In this document: positions 55,707 through 64,000 of the stretch, piece by piece
Layout: each line of letters begins with the position of its first letter
Numbering within the stretch: position 1 is the stretch's first letter
Origin: Candidatus Thiodiazotropha sp. CDECU1
Lineage (GTDB): Bacteria > Pseudomonadota > Gammaproteobacteria > Chromatiales > Chromatiaceae
Assembly: GCF_963455295.1 (NCBI RefSeq)
Contig: NZ_OY734020.1
Coordinates: 2,232,001 to 2,296,000 of the forward strand
Length of the DNA: 64,000 nucleotides
Direction of reading: 5' to 3'
Notes under the pieces: model-generated
The model's database searches: none
What the model saw: only the letters and a program-made list of their open reading frames with translations
What the model was told of the DNA's origin: nothing
Translations under genes and position numbers: made by a program

Positions 55707-56423
55707 TTATTCTATAGGCGATAACATTTTCGGATCATTCATTTTTCGAGCAAGGGTTTCCAATTCGGTTACGATCATGTCTCGTTCATCATATCTCCGG
55801 CCTTTCATGTTGATTGCTTTCATAAGATGCACCTTGACTCGGGTAGGTCGAACCCGAAGAGAGCCATAAGGCATCGCATCCCAGACCTTTTCGTAGAAAA
55901 CCGGTACGATATGGCCCTGAGTATTCAACGCCATCACTACCGGACCCTTTTTGTAAGGCAGAATCTGACGATCGGCGGAACGTCTCCCTTCAATTGAAAT
56001 ATAAACGTTGCCGCCTTTGGATAGATATGACTCCATTCGCTTCACGGTTCGAATGGCTTGGCTGGGCCACTGACGGATGATTACAAAGCTATGTATCATG
56101 ATCATCCATCCATAAAACGGCAGCAGAGCAAACTCAATATTCGAGATGCCTATCAATGGACGAGGTAGAGACAATAGTCCAACTGCGCCATCTAAAAGAC
56201 TGGTTTGATTGAGTAGGGTTAAGACGCAGTTTTTGTATTTGAAGTCAGGTCCGTTCTCGTCCTCAATTTCAATTTTCACACCAAGTGTGCGCAATGCAAA
56301 AGCGTTAAACCAGGTGGAAACACCCGCAGCACGTTTCAAGTTGAAGAGAGCAGTCAAACATGCCCAGATACTTACCGGGACGACCAAGACAGCCAGCAAG
56401 AGAATTTTGAAGAAATAGGCCAT
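55707..56423 (-). CDS. PlsC-like acyltransferase homologue lacking the motif I histidine
   Basis: 238 residues with an N-terminal hydrophobic span (FFKILLLAVLVVPVSIWACL). The acyltransferase core is recognisable: LTLLNQTSLLDGAVG at motif I, FVIIRQWPSQAIRT near motif II, YISIEGRRSADRQILPYKKG at motif III (EGxRS), and HIVPVFYEK at motif IV. In active enzymes motif I is H-x4-D (NHxSxxD); here Gln replaces His. The enzyme may be inactive or use another mechanism. It is monocistronic. Confidence 0.75.
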   Translation of the reverse strand: MAYFFKILLLAVLVVPVSIWACLTALFNLKRAAGVSTWFNAFALRTLGVKIEIEDENGPDFKYKNCVLTLLNQTSLLDGAVGLLSLPRPLIGISNIEFALLPFYGWMIMIHSFVIIRQWPSQAIRTVKRMESYLSKGGNVYISIEGRRSADRQILPYKKGPVVMALNTQGHIVPVFYEKVWDAMPYGSLRVRPTRVKVHLMKAINMKGRRYDERDMIVTELETLARKMNDPKMLSPIE

Positions 56424-56684
56424 TGATTGTCGATAGCAGGTAATAACACTGAAAAGTGTGGATCACATGCTATTCATACAAGTCAAGAACTCTCAAATCG
56501 TCAAGAAAAACGTTGACCGGTAATTGTCAGAAAATCTCTAATATTGGGGCGTCAGTTAATTGCTTTTTGAAAATCAATCACAACATCCAAAGCCCCCCGC
56601 TTTCTCTTGGCGCACAAAAAAACCGAACGGTTTGATGTGATCTCACCGTCCGGTCAGGGGGTTGCTTCAGTTGGTCGTAGTCGG
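56424..56684. other. Intergenic region with the norB terminator
   Basis: 260 bases. The only feature seen is the hairpin at 56616-56654; the remainder is AT-rich upstream sequence of the PlsC-like gene. Confidence 0.6.
56616..56654 (-). terminator. norB terminator
   Basis: On the minus strand, ACCGGACGGT pairs with ACCGTTCGGT (one mismatch) around a 13-base loop, followed by a run of seven T. Confidence 0.82.
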
Positions 56685-58145
<1,461 letters not shown>

Positions 58146-58162
58146 TTACTCTATCCGCGCCA

Positions 58163-58618
58163 TTAACCCTGAATGTTCGGCGGCCAGTCCGCCGTGTCGA
58201 TCTCGGAGCTGTATTGCAGAAACTCCGCGATCGCCTTCAGCTCCTCATCGGTCAGATTGAACTGCGGCATGCTGCGACGCCCCGGGATGCCATCCTTCGG
58301 CCGTCCCTTGATGAAGGCCATGAGCGCCTCCTTGCTCTGTCCGTAACGCTGATAGACATTGCCCAGCTCCGGGGCGAAATAGGCCCCCTCGCCGAGCAGG
58401 GTGTGACAGCCGATGCAGTCGTTCTCCTCCCACACCTGCTTGCCCATGGCAATCAACCGGCCCCGCTCCGTGGTCGGGTCCAGTGCCGCGCGATTGTCCC
58501 GCTCCGGCAACGCCAGATGGGTGTCAAAGGTCAACGCCAGAAACAACAGAAAGAAAAACGCCGTACCGCCGTAAAAGATGTTGCGTGACATCTCTTTTGT
58601 GAACGCCTGTGCCATCAC
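58163..58618 (-). CDS. norC: NorC, cytochrome c subunit of nitric-oxide reductase
   Basis: 151 residues. One N-terminal anchor (NIFYGGTAFFFLLFLALTF) and one haem motif CIGCHTLLGEGAYFAPEL, with the axial Met in SMPQFNLT. Forms NorBC with the next gene. Two DNR/FNR-type sites lie in its promoter, and the divergent gene is the likely regulator. Confidence 0.95.
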   Translation of the reverse strand: MMAQAFTKEMSRNIFYGGTAFFFLLFLALTFDTHLALPERDNRAALDPTTERGRLIAMGKQVWEENDCIGCHTLLGEGAYFAPELGNVYQRYGQSKEALMAFIKGRPKDGIPGRRSMPQFNLTDEELKAIAEFLQYSSEIDTADWPPNIQG

Positions 58619-58680
58619 TCGCCTCCCAAGCCTGTCTTGATTTGGTTTTGGTTATTAGAAATCAGACATCCTTTACTACC

Positions 58681-58694
58681 TTGACATGTGTCAA
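58681..58694. promoter_or_regulatory. DNR/FNR-type site before norC, proximal
   Basis: TTGAC-ATGT-GTCAA, symmetric half sites each one base from consensus, 63 bases upstream of the norC start. Confidence 0.75.
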
Positions 58695-58737
58695 ATGGGG
58701 TTTTGCATATGCCGCACTAAGTAATATTTTTTTTGCT

Positions 58738-58751
58738 TTGATCTTTGTCAA
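58738..58751. promoter_or_regulatory. DNR/FNR-type site before norC, distal
   Basis: TTGAT-CTTT-GTCAA, one mismatch; 120 bases upstream of norC and 157 bases before the divergent regulator gene. Confidence 0.75.
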
Positions 58752-58907
58752 ACAACAAAAACGATTTTCAGTCATACTCTATGATTACACCTATTAAATG
58801 AGGTAATTGCCGGTTGGATATAACACTTTTTAGGTAATTGACATTGCCTCATCTGCTGGCAAACATAATAGGGACGGCCGCCGAATACCCTCCAACACGG
58901 ATTTCTA

Positions 58908-59648
58908 GTGATGAACATTGACATTCGCATGGCCCATCTTTTCTCCGCACTGAACGACGATCATGTCAGGCAGGTGATGGAGAGCAGCCATACAGGCACC
59001 TTTAAGGATGGGGAGTCGCTTTTTGAGACTGGTGATGAGGCGAACCGGTTTTTTCTGGTGATTGGCGGACAAATAAAGCTGTTTCGTGTTTCATCCAATG
59101 GTGATCAAAAGATCATCGACATCATTCAGCCTGGCAATACATTTGCTGAAGCGCTCATGTTTATGGAGCATCCAATCTATCCCGTGAGTGCTGAAGCATT
59201 GGGTCCCGCAAAGGTCATCTCATTTGACAATCAGCGCTTCTTGCAGATCCTGAGTCAATCGATCGACGTTTGTTTCAGAATAATGGGCACGATGAGTCAA
59301 CGCTTGCGTAGTCTTATCAAAGAGATTGACGATCTGACCCTGCAGAGCGCAACGACAAGATTGTGCGCCATGTTGTTACGGCGAATGGACGATGTAGGAC
59401 AGGACCATTTCACCCTGCCGGCAGCCAAGGGCGTGCTTGCAGCGCGACTCTCCATGAAACCGGAAACTTTTTCTAGAATCCTGCAGAATCTTGCAACAAA
59501 AAATATAATCAATACGAAAAGCAATGAGATTCAAGTACTGGACGAGAATTTACTAAGATCCCTCGCCCACTTGGAATCGATATTCGGATTGGAACCGGAA
59601 AATCCTTGTCCGCAAAAAGTGCAAAATGTTTACATAGACCTCAATTAG
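58908..59648 (+). CDS. dnr: DNR-type Crp/Fnr regulator
   Basis: 246 residues. A cyclic-nucleotide-binding-like sensor domain (about 10-125) with a long dimer helix (about 125-155) and a C-terminal winged helix whose recognition helix reads KPETFSRILQNL, with the E-xx-S-R residues that read TTGAT half sites. The N-terminal cysteines of FNR are missing, so it should not carry an oxygen-labile cluster; DNR-type proteins sense NO through haem. It is divergent from norCB. The nine matching boxes in this window probably form its regulon. Confidence 0.86.
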   Translation: MMNIDIRMAHLFSALNDDHVRQVMESSHTGTFKDGESLFETGDEANRFFLVIGGQIKLFRVSSNGDQKIIDIIQPGNTFAEALMFMEHPIYPVSAEALGPAKVISFDNQRFLQILSQSIDVCFRIMGTMSQRLRSLIKEIDDLTLQSATTRLCAMLLRRMDDVGQDHFTLPAAKGVLAARLSMKPETFSRILQNLATKNIINTKSNEIQVLDENLLRSLAHLESIFGLEPENPCPQKVQNVYIDLN

Positions 59649-60026
59649 CATCCTTTTTAACTTGTTCAACATCCCCAGGTTAAGCTGCCTACACAGCCAT
59701 GTCGATCCTATGCCAGGAATAGCCACTTGTTATTCTAAATCATGTCCAAGATTTGATGTTTTGAAGATTGCATAGTGGGTCGAAGTTATTTACCCGGATT
59801 GGTTGAAAGCCAGTCAATCTAAAATAGATTATTAATTAATAAAGCTTTATATATTGTTGTTATTATTAGTATTTATATCTCTCTTCGTGTTACTTGATCT
59901 CCCCGGAATAGAGCTATTTGGCGGTGAACCATCTGGGTAAAACAATTGTAGATCCCTAAGCTCCCTTGTATTCAATAAAATTCACTCCCAGTCGATACCA
60001 ATAAAGAATCACACGATCAATGTGTA
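59649..60026. other. AT-rich gap with no gene seen
   Basis: About 380 bases, with runs such as TTATTAATTAATAAAG. I see no gene or operator; it must contain the promoter of the following outer-membrane gene. Confidence 0.5.
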
Positions 60027-60035
60027 ATGCATGTC

Positions 60036-61259
60036 ATGATAAAAAATAATATTGTTTTAATCGCCCTCCTTCTCTCTTTCCTCTCTACAAACCACTCACT
60101 AGCCAATGATGATTCGACGCTTGGAGTGCTCTTAAAGTCACGGCATGATATCGACTATCACCTAAACACATATGCTGTCTCTGTATCGCTGATAACACCG
60201 GCTGGGCTCTTCCGCTGTGACCCTGGCGCGCTTGCCGGAAAGACGAGAATTGACTCATTCAATAACATTGTTGGGATATCCGATGTGCGTAATGCGGAAT
60301 GGAATAGCTTCTATGCACACGATCTAGAGTGTCGTTATGGTGCCAAGTGGAACGCTGTTGAAGGCACATTTAAGGCGGGAATCGGATTTCGTGACTATCA
60401 GGGTAATACAGACGACAAGCCGGGTGGGAAAGATATAAGTATTGAGGGCGCTGGTGCGCTGCTTGACTATGAGAGTGAAGTTTTCGATGCGAAACTGGAG
60501 TGGGAACGTGAGATCCATGACTACACTCTCATGCACCAGACTTCTGTCGGAAACTATGACAGCCTGATCGATGCGACTAAAAACACATTCAACTTATCAA
60601 GCACATATGGAAAACTGTATATCCATGCCAAACATCTCAGGGGCAATAAAGATAATGTCTATACAACTCCGCTTTTTCCAACAAACAGGTTCCGTTATGG
60701 CTATACCGATTTAGCCATTGGCATGAACCTCATGCCTGAGGCAGATGGATTGACTCTATTCGCGCCAATCATTGGCAACGGTTCCTACCGGGGATCTTTC
60801 AACCCTCTGTCGGGAAATTCCGGATTGAAAGGGCTACAACTTGCGGGCCGAGCCAAGGGCTTTGAACTCGATTTCTACATTGTGCGCCATGAGGGTGAAG
60901 GCAGCCGCCCCTACCTGCCCGCAACAGAGCAGCTTACCGAAAACAAGGACGCGACTACGATTGCCATAGGGATCAAGAGAAATGCTTGGACTGCACGGCT
61001 AGAGCATTCAAAGTCCATCCACACAGCCAATGCAGCCATTGCCCATCCAACATATGCAGCCATAGTTGGTGGGTATGGTCCTTTTAATAATAAACGCGCA
61101 GAAGAGAAATGGACTTTATCTGCTTCGTTCCCTCTCCTGAAAAAGGTCACAGCCGACTTATCGCTCTATCACACAGCCCGTCACGATCGACAGTTTACCC
61201 ATCCCGAACATAACTATACTGAGAAAGGTGGATTCATACTGCTTATATTTAGAAAATAG
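60036..61259 (+). CDS. Predicted outer-membrane porin-like protein
   Basis: 407 residues from ATG 60036; an ATG nine bases earlier (60027) is also possible. A signal peptide (IVLIALLLSFLSTNHSLA) precedes a beta-barrel-like sequence of alternating strands (WNAVEGTFKAGIGFRDYQ, LTLFAPIIGNGSYRG, TADLSLYHTARHDRQ) ending FILLIFRK. Length and layout fit OprD-like or similar barrels, but no family signature is certain. It converges with the diguanylate cyclase gene. Confidence 0.68.
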   Translation: MIKNNIVLIALLLSFLSTNHSLANDDSTLGVLLKSRHDIDYHLNTYAVSVSLITPAGLFRCDPGALAGKTRIDSFNNIVGISDVRNAEWNSFYAHDLECRYGAKWNAVEGTFKAGIGFRDYQGNTDDKPGGKDISIEGAGALLDYESEVFDAKLEWEREIHDYTLMHQTSVGNYDSLIDATKNTFNLSSTYGKLYIHAKHLRGNKDNVYTTPLFPTNRFRYGYTDLAIGMNLMPEADGLTLFAPIIGNGSYRGSFNPLSGNSGLKGLQLAGRAKGFELDFYIVRHEGEGSRPYLPATEQLTENKDATTIAIGIKRNAWTARLEHSKSIHTANAAIAHPTYAAIVGGYGPFNNKRAEEKWTLSASFPLLKKVTADLSLYHTARHDRQFTHPEHNYTEKGGFILLIFRK

Positions 61260-61290
61260 CGATGATCTGCTGTTCAGGCTGACCTCAAGC

Positions 61291-62457
61291 CTATGCGCCC
61301 GTCGATACTTCAGCAAGTTCAATCCTGTTGCGGCCTTTGGTCTTGGCCCTATAGAGTGCTTCATCGGCTGTAGCTATCATTGCATCCGTCGTCTCCGTGG
61401 ACGTCAAACGCTCTGAGCAATACAGGCCGATGCTTATGGTCACTTCGATCTCATGTCCTTCCTTAACCACAGGCTTTGCCGCCAGGGTTTGACGCAACTC
61501 CTCTGCTACACGCATCGCGCCATTGGGTGGTGTATCAGGCAGCACCGCCAGAAACTCCTCGCCGCCAATCCGCCCTACAATGTCATTGCCACGGAGGCGC
61601 TGCTTGATTGTCTCTGCCACTTGTTGCAATACGGCATCGCCCACCTGGTGTCCGAAACGGTCGTTGACCTGTTTGAAGTGATCGACATCGATGATCATTA
61701 AACTTAACGGTTGCCCTGAAGCCCCGGCGATGGCAAATAACCTGTCCATGGCCTCGAAGAGAGCTCGACGGTTGGCCAGTCCGGTCAGAGGGTCCTCCCT
61801 GGCGATACGACGATTAACCTCCGCACTCTGCTCTACCGAGCCCAAGACAAATCCAAAGGCCAGGAAGATCATGCCCAGGTAGTTAATCATGTAGAAAAGG
61901 GTATTCAAGGAATCCCTGGACTGGAAGGGGGTAACCTCATGCCAGCCGAACCATAGCGCCATGCCCCGATAGGCCATGCTAGCCATCCCCACCATGAGTG
62001 TGATCGCCATGATCATGCGGCCTCGTCCCACAATCTTGTTGCCAGGCCGGTGTAACGCCCATAGAATCAAGGCAATTTGATAGCATAATATAAATGAAGC
62101 GAGTATGAGCCTTGATTCACGATCTTCAACTAATATCAGGCTGACTACCAGCATCAGGACAACCGGCGTGAAATAGAGAATGGGCGCCATGCGGGCGCGA
62201 CGCCAGTTAAGCACCGCCTGTAGAATCAGGGCCAATGCCAACGCACCGAGGGTGTTGCCCAAGCCAATGGCCAGCAGATCCGGAATCTTGCCCCGCGCAC
62301 CCACCACCAGATAATAGCCGCTATTGGCGACCAGGCCCCAGGCAAGCTGTGACAGACCAGGAATGAATTGACGCAGGGCAACGATCATTACCGCCATGGT
62401 CATCGCCACGTTGGTAATTACACTGACGAAATACATGGTAGGGATATCGAGTATCAT
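61291..62457 (-). CDS. Membrane diguanylate cyclase (GGDEF)
   Basis: 388 residues. Six to seven spans fill residues 5-195 (a MHYT/MASE-like sensor of no certain class). The C-terminal GGDEF domain (about 220-380) has DPLTGLANRRALFEAM, the active site RIGGEEFLAVLP and an allosteric I-site RGND five residues before GGEEF. It should make c-di-GMP and be product-inhibited. No EAL partner is nearby. Confidence 0.92.
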   Translation of the reverse strand: MILDIPTMYFVSVITNVAMTMAVMIVALRQFIPGLSQLAWGLVANSGYYLVVGARGKIPDLLAIGLGNTLGALALALILQAVLNWRRARMAPILYFTPVVLMLVVSLILVEDRESRLILASFILCYQIALILWALHRPGNKIVGRGRMIMAITLMVGMASMAYRGMALWFGWHEVTPFQSRDSLNTLFYMINYLGMIFLAFGFVLGSVEQSAEVNRRIAREDPLTGLANRRALFEAMDRLFAIAGASGQPLSLMIIDVDHFKQVNDRFGHQVGDAVLQQVAETIKQRLRGNDIVGRIGGEEFLAVLPDTPPNGAMRVAEELRQTLAAKPVVKEGHEIEVTISIGLYCSERLTSTETTDAMIATADEALYRAKTKGRNRIELAEVSTGA

Positions 62458-62679
62458 GCGTGGACATACAGCTCTGAGAATGGCTCGTGATTTGAAGAGA
62501 ATCTAGAATAAGGCGCGCTCCCTCGCACACTCCATGATAGAAGATTATCTGGTCCATGAACAGGAAAGATATAGGAACACCGCGACCGATTGACATCACA
62601 TGAACAGCTGCTAGCCTTGTTTGAACAGGAACTTAATTCCGCCACCTTTGGCTACCAATAGGGAGTATTGGCACAACTA
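62458..62679. other. Intergenic region between the cyclase and the tube-protein pair
   Basis: About 220 bases with no gene seen. It must contain divergent promoters. GGGAG at 62661-62665 is the only ribosome-site candidate. Confidence 0.4.
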
Positions 62680-63144
62680 ATGTCCGATCAAATGTTACCG
62701 CTGCTGAACAACCGATTCACGGTAAACATAGACAGCCCCAGACCCGATTGTTCCCGACGGGACGTTGCATTCGTACGTATCGCAGGCATGGGTTCTTCCT
62801 TGAAAAACGGGGTCTGCTCCTCTTCCATGAGGAGCCTGTTCGGACTTTTATCCCATAAATTCCAAACCCACCGTGCTGAGCTGCGACGGGCGCTTGATCA
62901 TGACCATTTTTTCTATGACTGGCATAGTGCCAACCTGGAACGCATAGTGGATCTGCGTACATTGACGATTATCCAGTTCGACCAACACACCGATGCCACA
63001 GTCAATTGTTGGCGCCTCTTCGACTGTTGGATACACACCTGGCAGGGTCCGGATTTCGATGCCATGAATCCAGATATAGCCTATGAAACCATGACCCTTT
63101 GCTACCGCTCTTTAAGCTGGTTAAACAAATCCGATCTCACTTAG
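62680..63144 (+). CDS. Phage-tail-tube (gp19-like) protein, first of a pair
   Basis: 154 residues from ATG 62680; the frame also allows a TTG start at 62668, only two bases after GGGAG. The gp19/eCIS tube pattern is present but diverged: NRFTVNIDSPRP, a middle segment ending FFYDWHSANL, RTLTIIQFDQHTDATVNCWR, and TWQGPDFDAMNPDIAYETMTL with the usual strand before the C-terminus. It stops one base before the ribosome site of the next tube gene, so both are co-translated. No sheath, spike or baseplate gene is in view. Confidence 0.68.
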   Translation: MSDQMLPLLNNRFTVNIDSPRPDCSRRDVAFVRIAGMGSSLKNGVCSSSMRSLFGLLSHKFQTHRAELRRALDHDHFFYDWHSANLERIVDLRTLTIIQFDQHTDATVNCWRLFDCWIHTWQGPDFDAMNPDIAYETMTLCYRSLSWLNKSDLT

Positions 63145-63155
63145 AGGAGAACTTC

Positions 63156-63605
63156 ATGGCCATACAATCTGAAACACCCTATGGTGCCTTCAATTTCCTG
63201 GTCTCAATTGAGGGCAGTGACCCTCATGCTGTCCAGGCTGGATTCAGTGAGGTCAGCGGCCTCTCCATGGAGGTTCAGGTGATTGAGTACCGGGCCGGTA
63301 ACAACCGCAGCAACACCCCAGTCAAGATTCCTGGATTGACTAAATATGCACCAGTAACCTTAAAACGCGGCTTGATCGGTTCCCTCGACCTGTTTGAATG
63401 GATCACCCAGAGTGCCAACTCAGGCCGTAGCGGTCAGCGTAACATCACCATAGAGTTGCTGAATGAGGACAACGATACGGTATTTACCTGGAAACTGCGT
63501 AATGCCTGGGTTTCCAATTACACAACTGGCGACTTAAATGCCAACTCAAGTGAAATAGCCATAGAGACCGTTGAGGTTGTTCATGAAGGATTGATAATCG
63601 AATGA
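63156..63605 (+). CDS. Phage-tail-tube (gp19-like) protein, second of a pair
   Basis: 149 residues from ATG 63156, with GAGGAG seven bases upstream; the longer frame from 63099 overlaps the previous gene. The PF06841-type pattern is strong: YGAFNFLVSIEGSDPHAVQA, GFSEVSGLSMEVQVIEYRAG, IPGLTKYAPVTLKRGLIGSL, DLFEWITQSANSGRSGQRNI and IAIETVEVVHEGL. These proteins stack as the inner tube of contractile tails and extracellular contractile injection systems. Here the transcript appears to end after this gene. Confidence 0.88.
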   Translation: MAIQSETPYGAFNFLVSIEGSDPHAVQAGFSEVSGLSMEVQVIEYRAGNNRSNTPVKIPGLTKYAPVTLKRGLIGSLDLFEWITQSANSGRSGQRNITIELLNEDNDTVFTWKLRNAWVSNYTTGDLNANSSEIAIETVEVVHEGLIIE

Positions 63606-63752
63606 AACCATGAAGAGGCGTGTAGAATCTCTTTGAGCTTGCCACCAATAGGCTTGTTCAACAACTTGACTAACTTTCTCATTTATCCGTCCAACCGAGC
63701 TTGAACCGCCATGCTTATTCCTGATGCGACTATCATTTTCCCAATACTGAAA
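63606..63752. other. Convergent gap
   Basis: 147 bases between the tube gene and the incoming minus-strand gene. No clear hairpin was found. Confidence 0.4.
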
Positions 63753-64000
63753 TCATTGCAATGGCAATCCCACTGTGATGGTCTTACCGCCATATTCATG
63801 AACAGAGTCGTGTGAGCGAATAGTGACTGTTTTTATATCTGCTGGAATTGTAAGACCAGGCAGGACGCGGGTAAATGGTTGCTCGTTTACGTGGGGATGA
63901 TGCAAGGTTCTTGTGCCTATCACTGCACCCTTCTCATCCAATACTTCCCATCGATTTGCATAGTGATCCCAGCCGGCATCCTGATGCTGGACCGTGACGG
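63753..64000 (-). CDS. 3' end of a gene entering from the right (unknown beta-rich protein)
   Basis: The frame is open from the right edge to the stop at 63753, so this is the last 81 residues of a longer protein. It reads VTVQHQDAGWDHYANRWEVL, GTRTLHHPHVNEQPFTRVLP, then VTIRSHDSVHEYGGKTITVG. The conserved His and Trp pattern resembles small secreted proteins with an unnamed beta-sandwich domain. An apparent start at 63941 is internal and is not used. Confidence 0.65.
   Translation of the reverse strand, partial: VTVQHQDAGWDHYANRWEVLDEKGAVIGTRTLHHPHVNEQPFTRVLPGLTIPADIKTVTIRSHDSVHEYGGKTITVGLPLQ

Overview
The window reads as part of a denitrifying, respiratory gammaproteobacterial chromosome. 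The evidence is a clade II (Sec-exported) nitrous-oxide reductase cluster, a cytochrome-c-dependent nitric-oxide reductase with its accessory genes, DNR/FNR-type control sites, outer-membrane proteins and GGDEF signalling. The gene content resembles sulfur-oxidising Sedimenticola/Thiodiazotropha-like bacteria, but I cannot prove the lineage. No rRNA or tRNA gene was recognised.

Layout. 1-12185 (minus): one uninterrupted giant gene running off the left edge, at least 4061 codons. It has YD/RHS repeats, a LysM-like segment, twelve tandem RTX (calcium-binding) modules, a LamG-like domain and YD repeats again. Divergent from it (12.4-15.05 kb, plus) is a small cluster: TPR protein, Cas2/SinR-like small protein, second TPR protein, unknown protein. 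15-22 kb is mixed: a decayed transglutaminase-like gene, MipA, a CPBP protease, an AraC regulator, a receiver-hemerythrin protein, a cupin, a formaldehyde-activating-enzyme homologue without the catalytic histidine, and three decayed oxidoreductase fragments.

21.8-44 kb is the denitrification block. A di-haem cytochrome c (plus) faces the minus-strand nos cluster: nosZ, two cytochromes c, nosB, nosD, nosG, nosH, nosF, nosL, nosY and a small anchored protein. Upstream lie a ZnuA-like/SCO1 fusion with a small partner, then a four-gene operon (hemerythrin, DUF2249, 12-TM oxidase-like protein, pentapeptide-repeat protein), then norE-norF-like-norQ-unknown-norD, and a second norE/norF-like pair on the plus strand. 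norCB sits apart at 56.7-58.6 kb, divergent from a DNR-type Crp/Fnr regulator. Nine sites close to TTGAT-N4-ATCAA lie in front of these units, so one regulator probably links them.

44-49.5 kb is an AT-rich accessory stretch of small same-strand genes. Related palindromes and RYYYAAC/GTTRRRY boxes suggest integron-type cassettes without an integrase in view. It also holds a scar made of pieces of two genes found elsewhere in the window. 49.5-56.4 kb: thioredoxin, metallo-beta-lactamase fold hydrolase, nitrilase, DUF4242, a CadC-like regulator, a 21-bp tandem repeat, an outer-membrane protein and a PlsC-like protein lacking the usual histidine. 60-64 kb: a beta-barrel protein, a diguanylate cyclase, two gp19-type tail-tube proteins, and the 3' end of a gene entering from the right.
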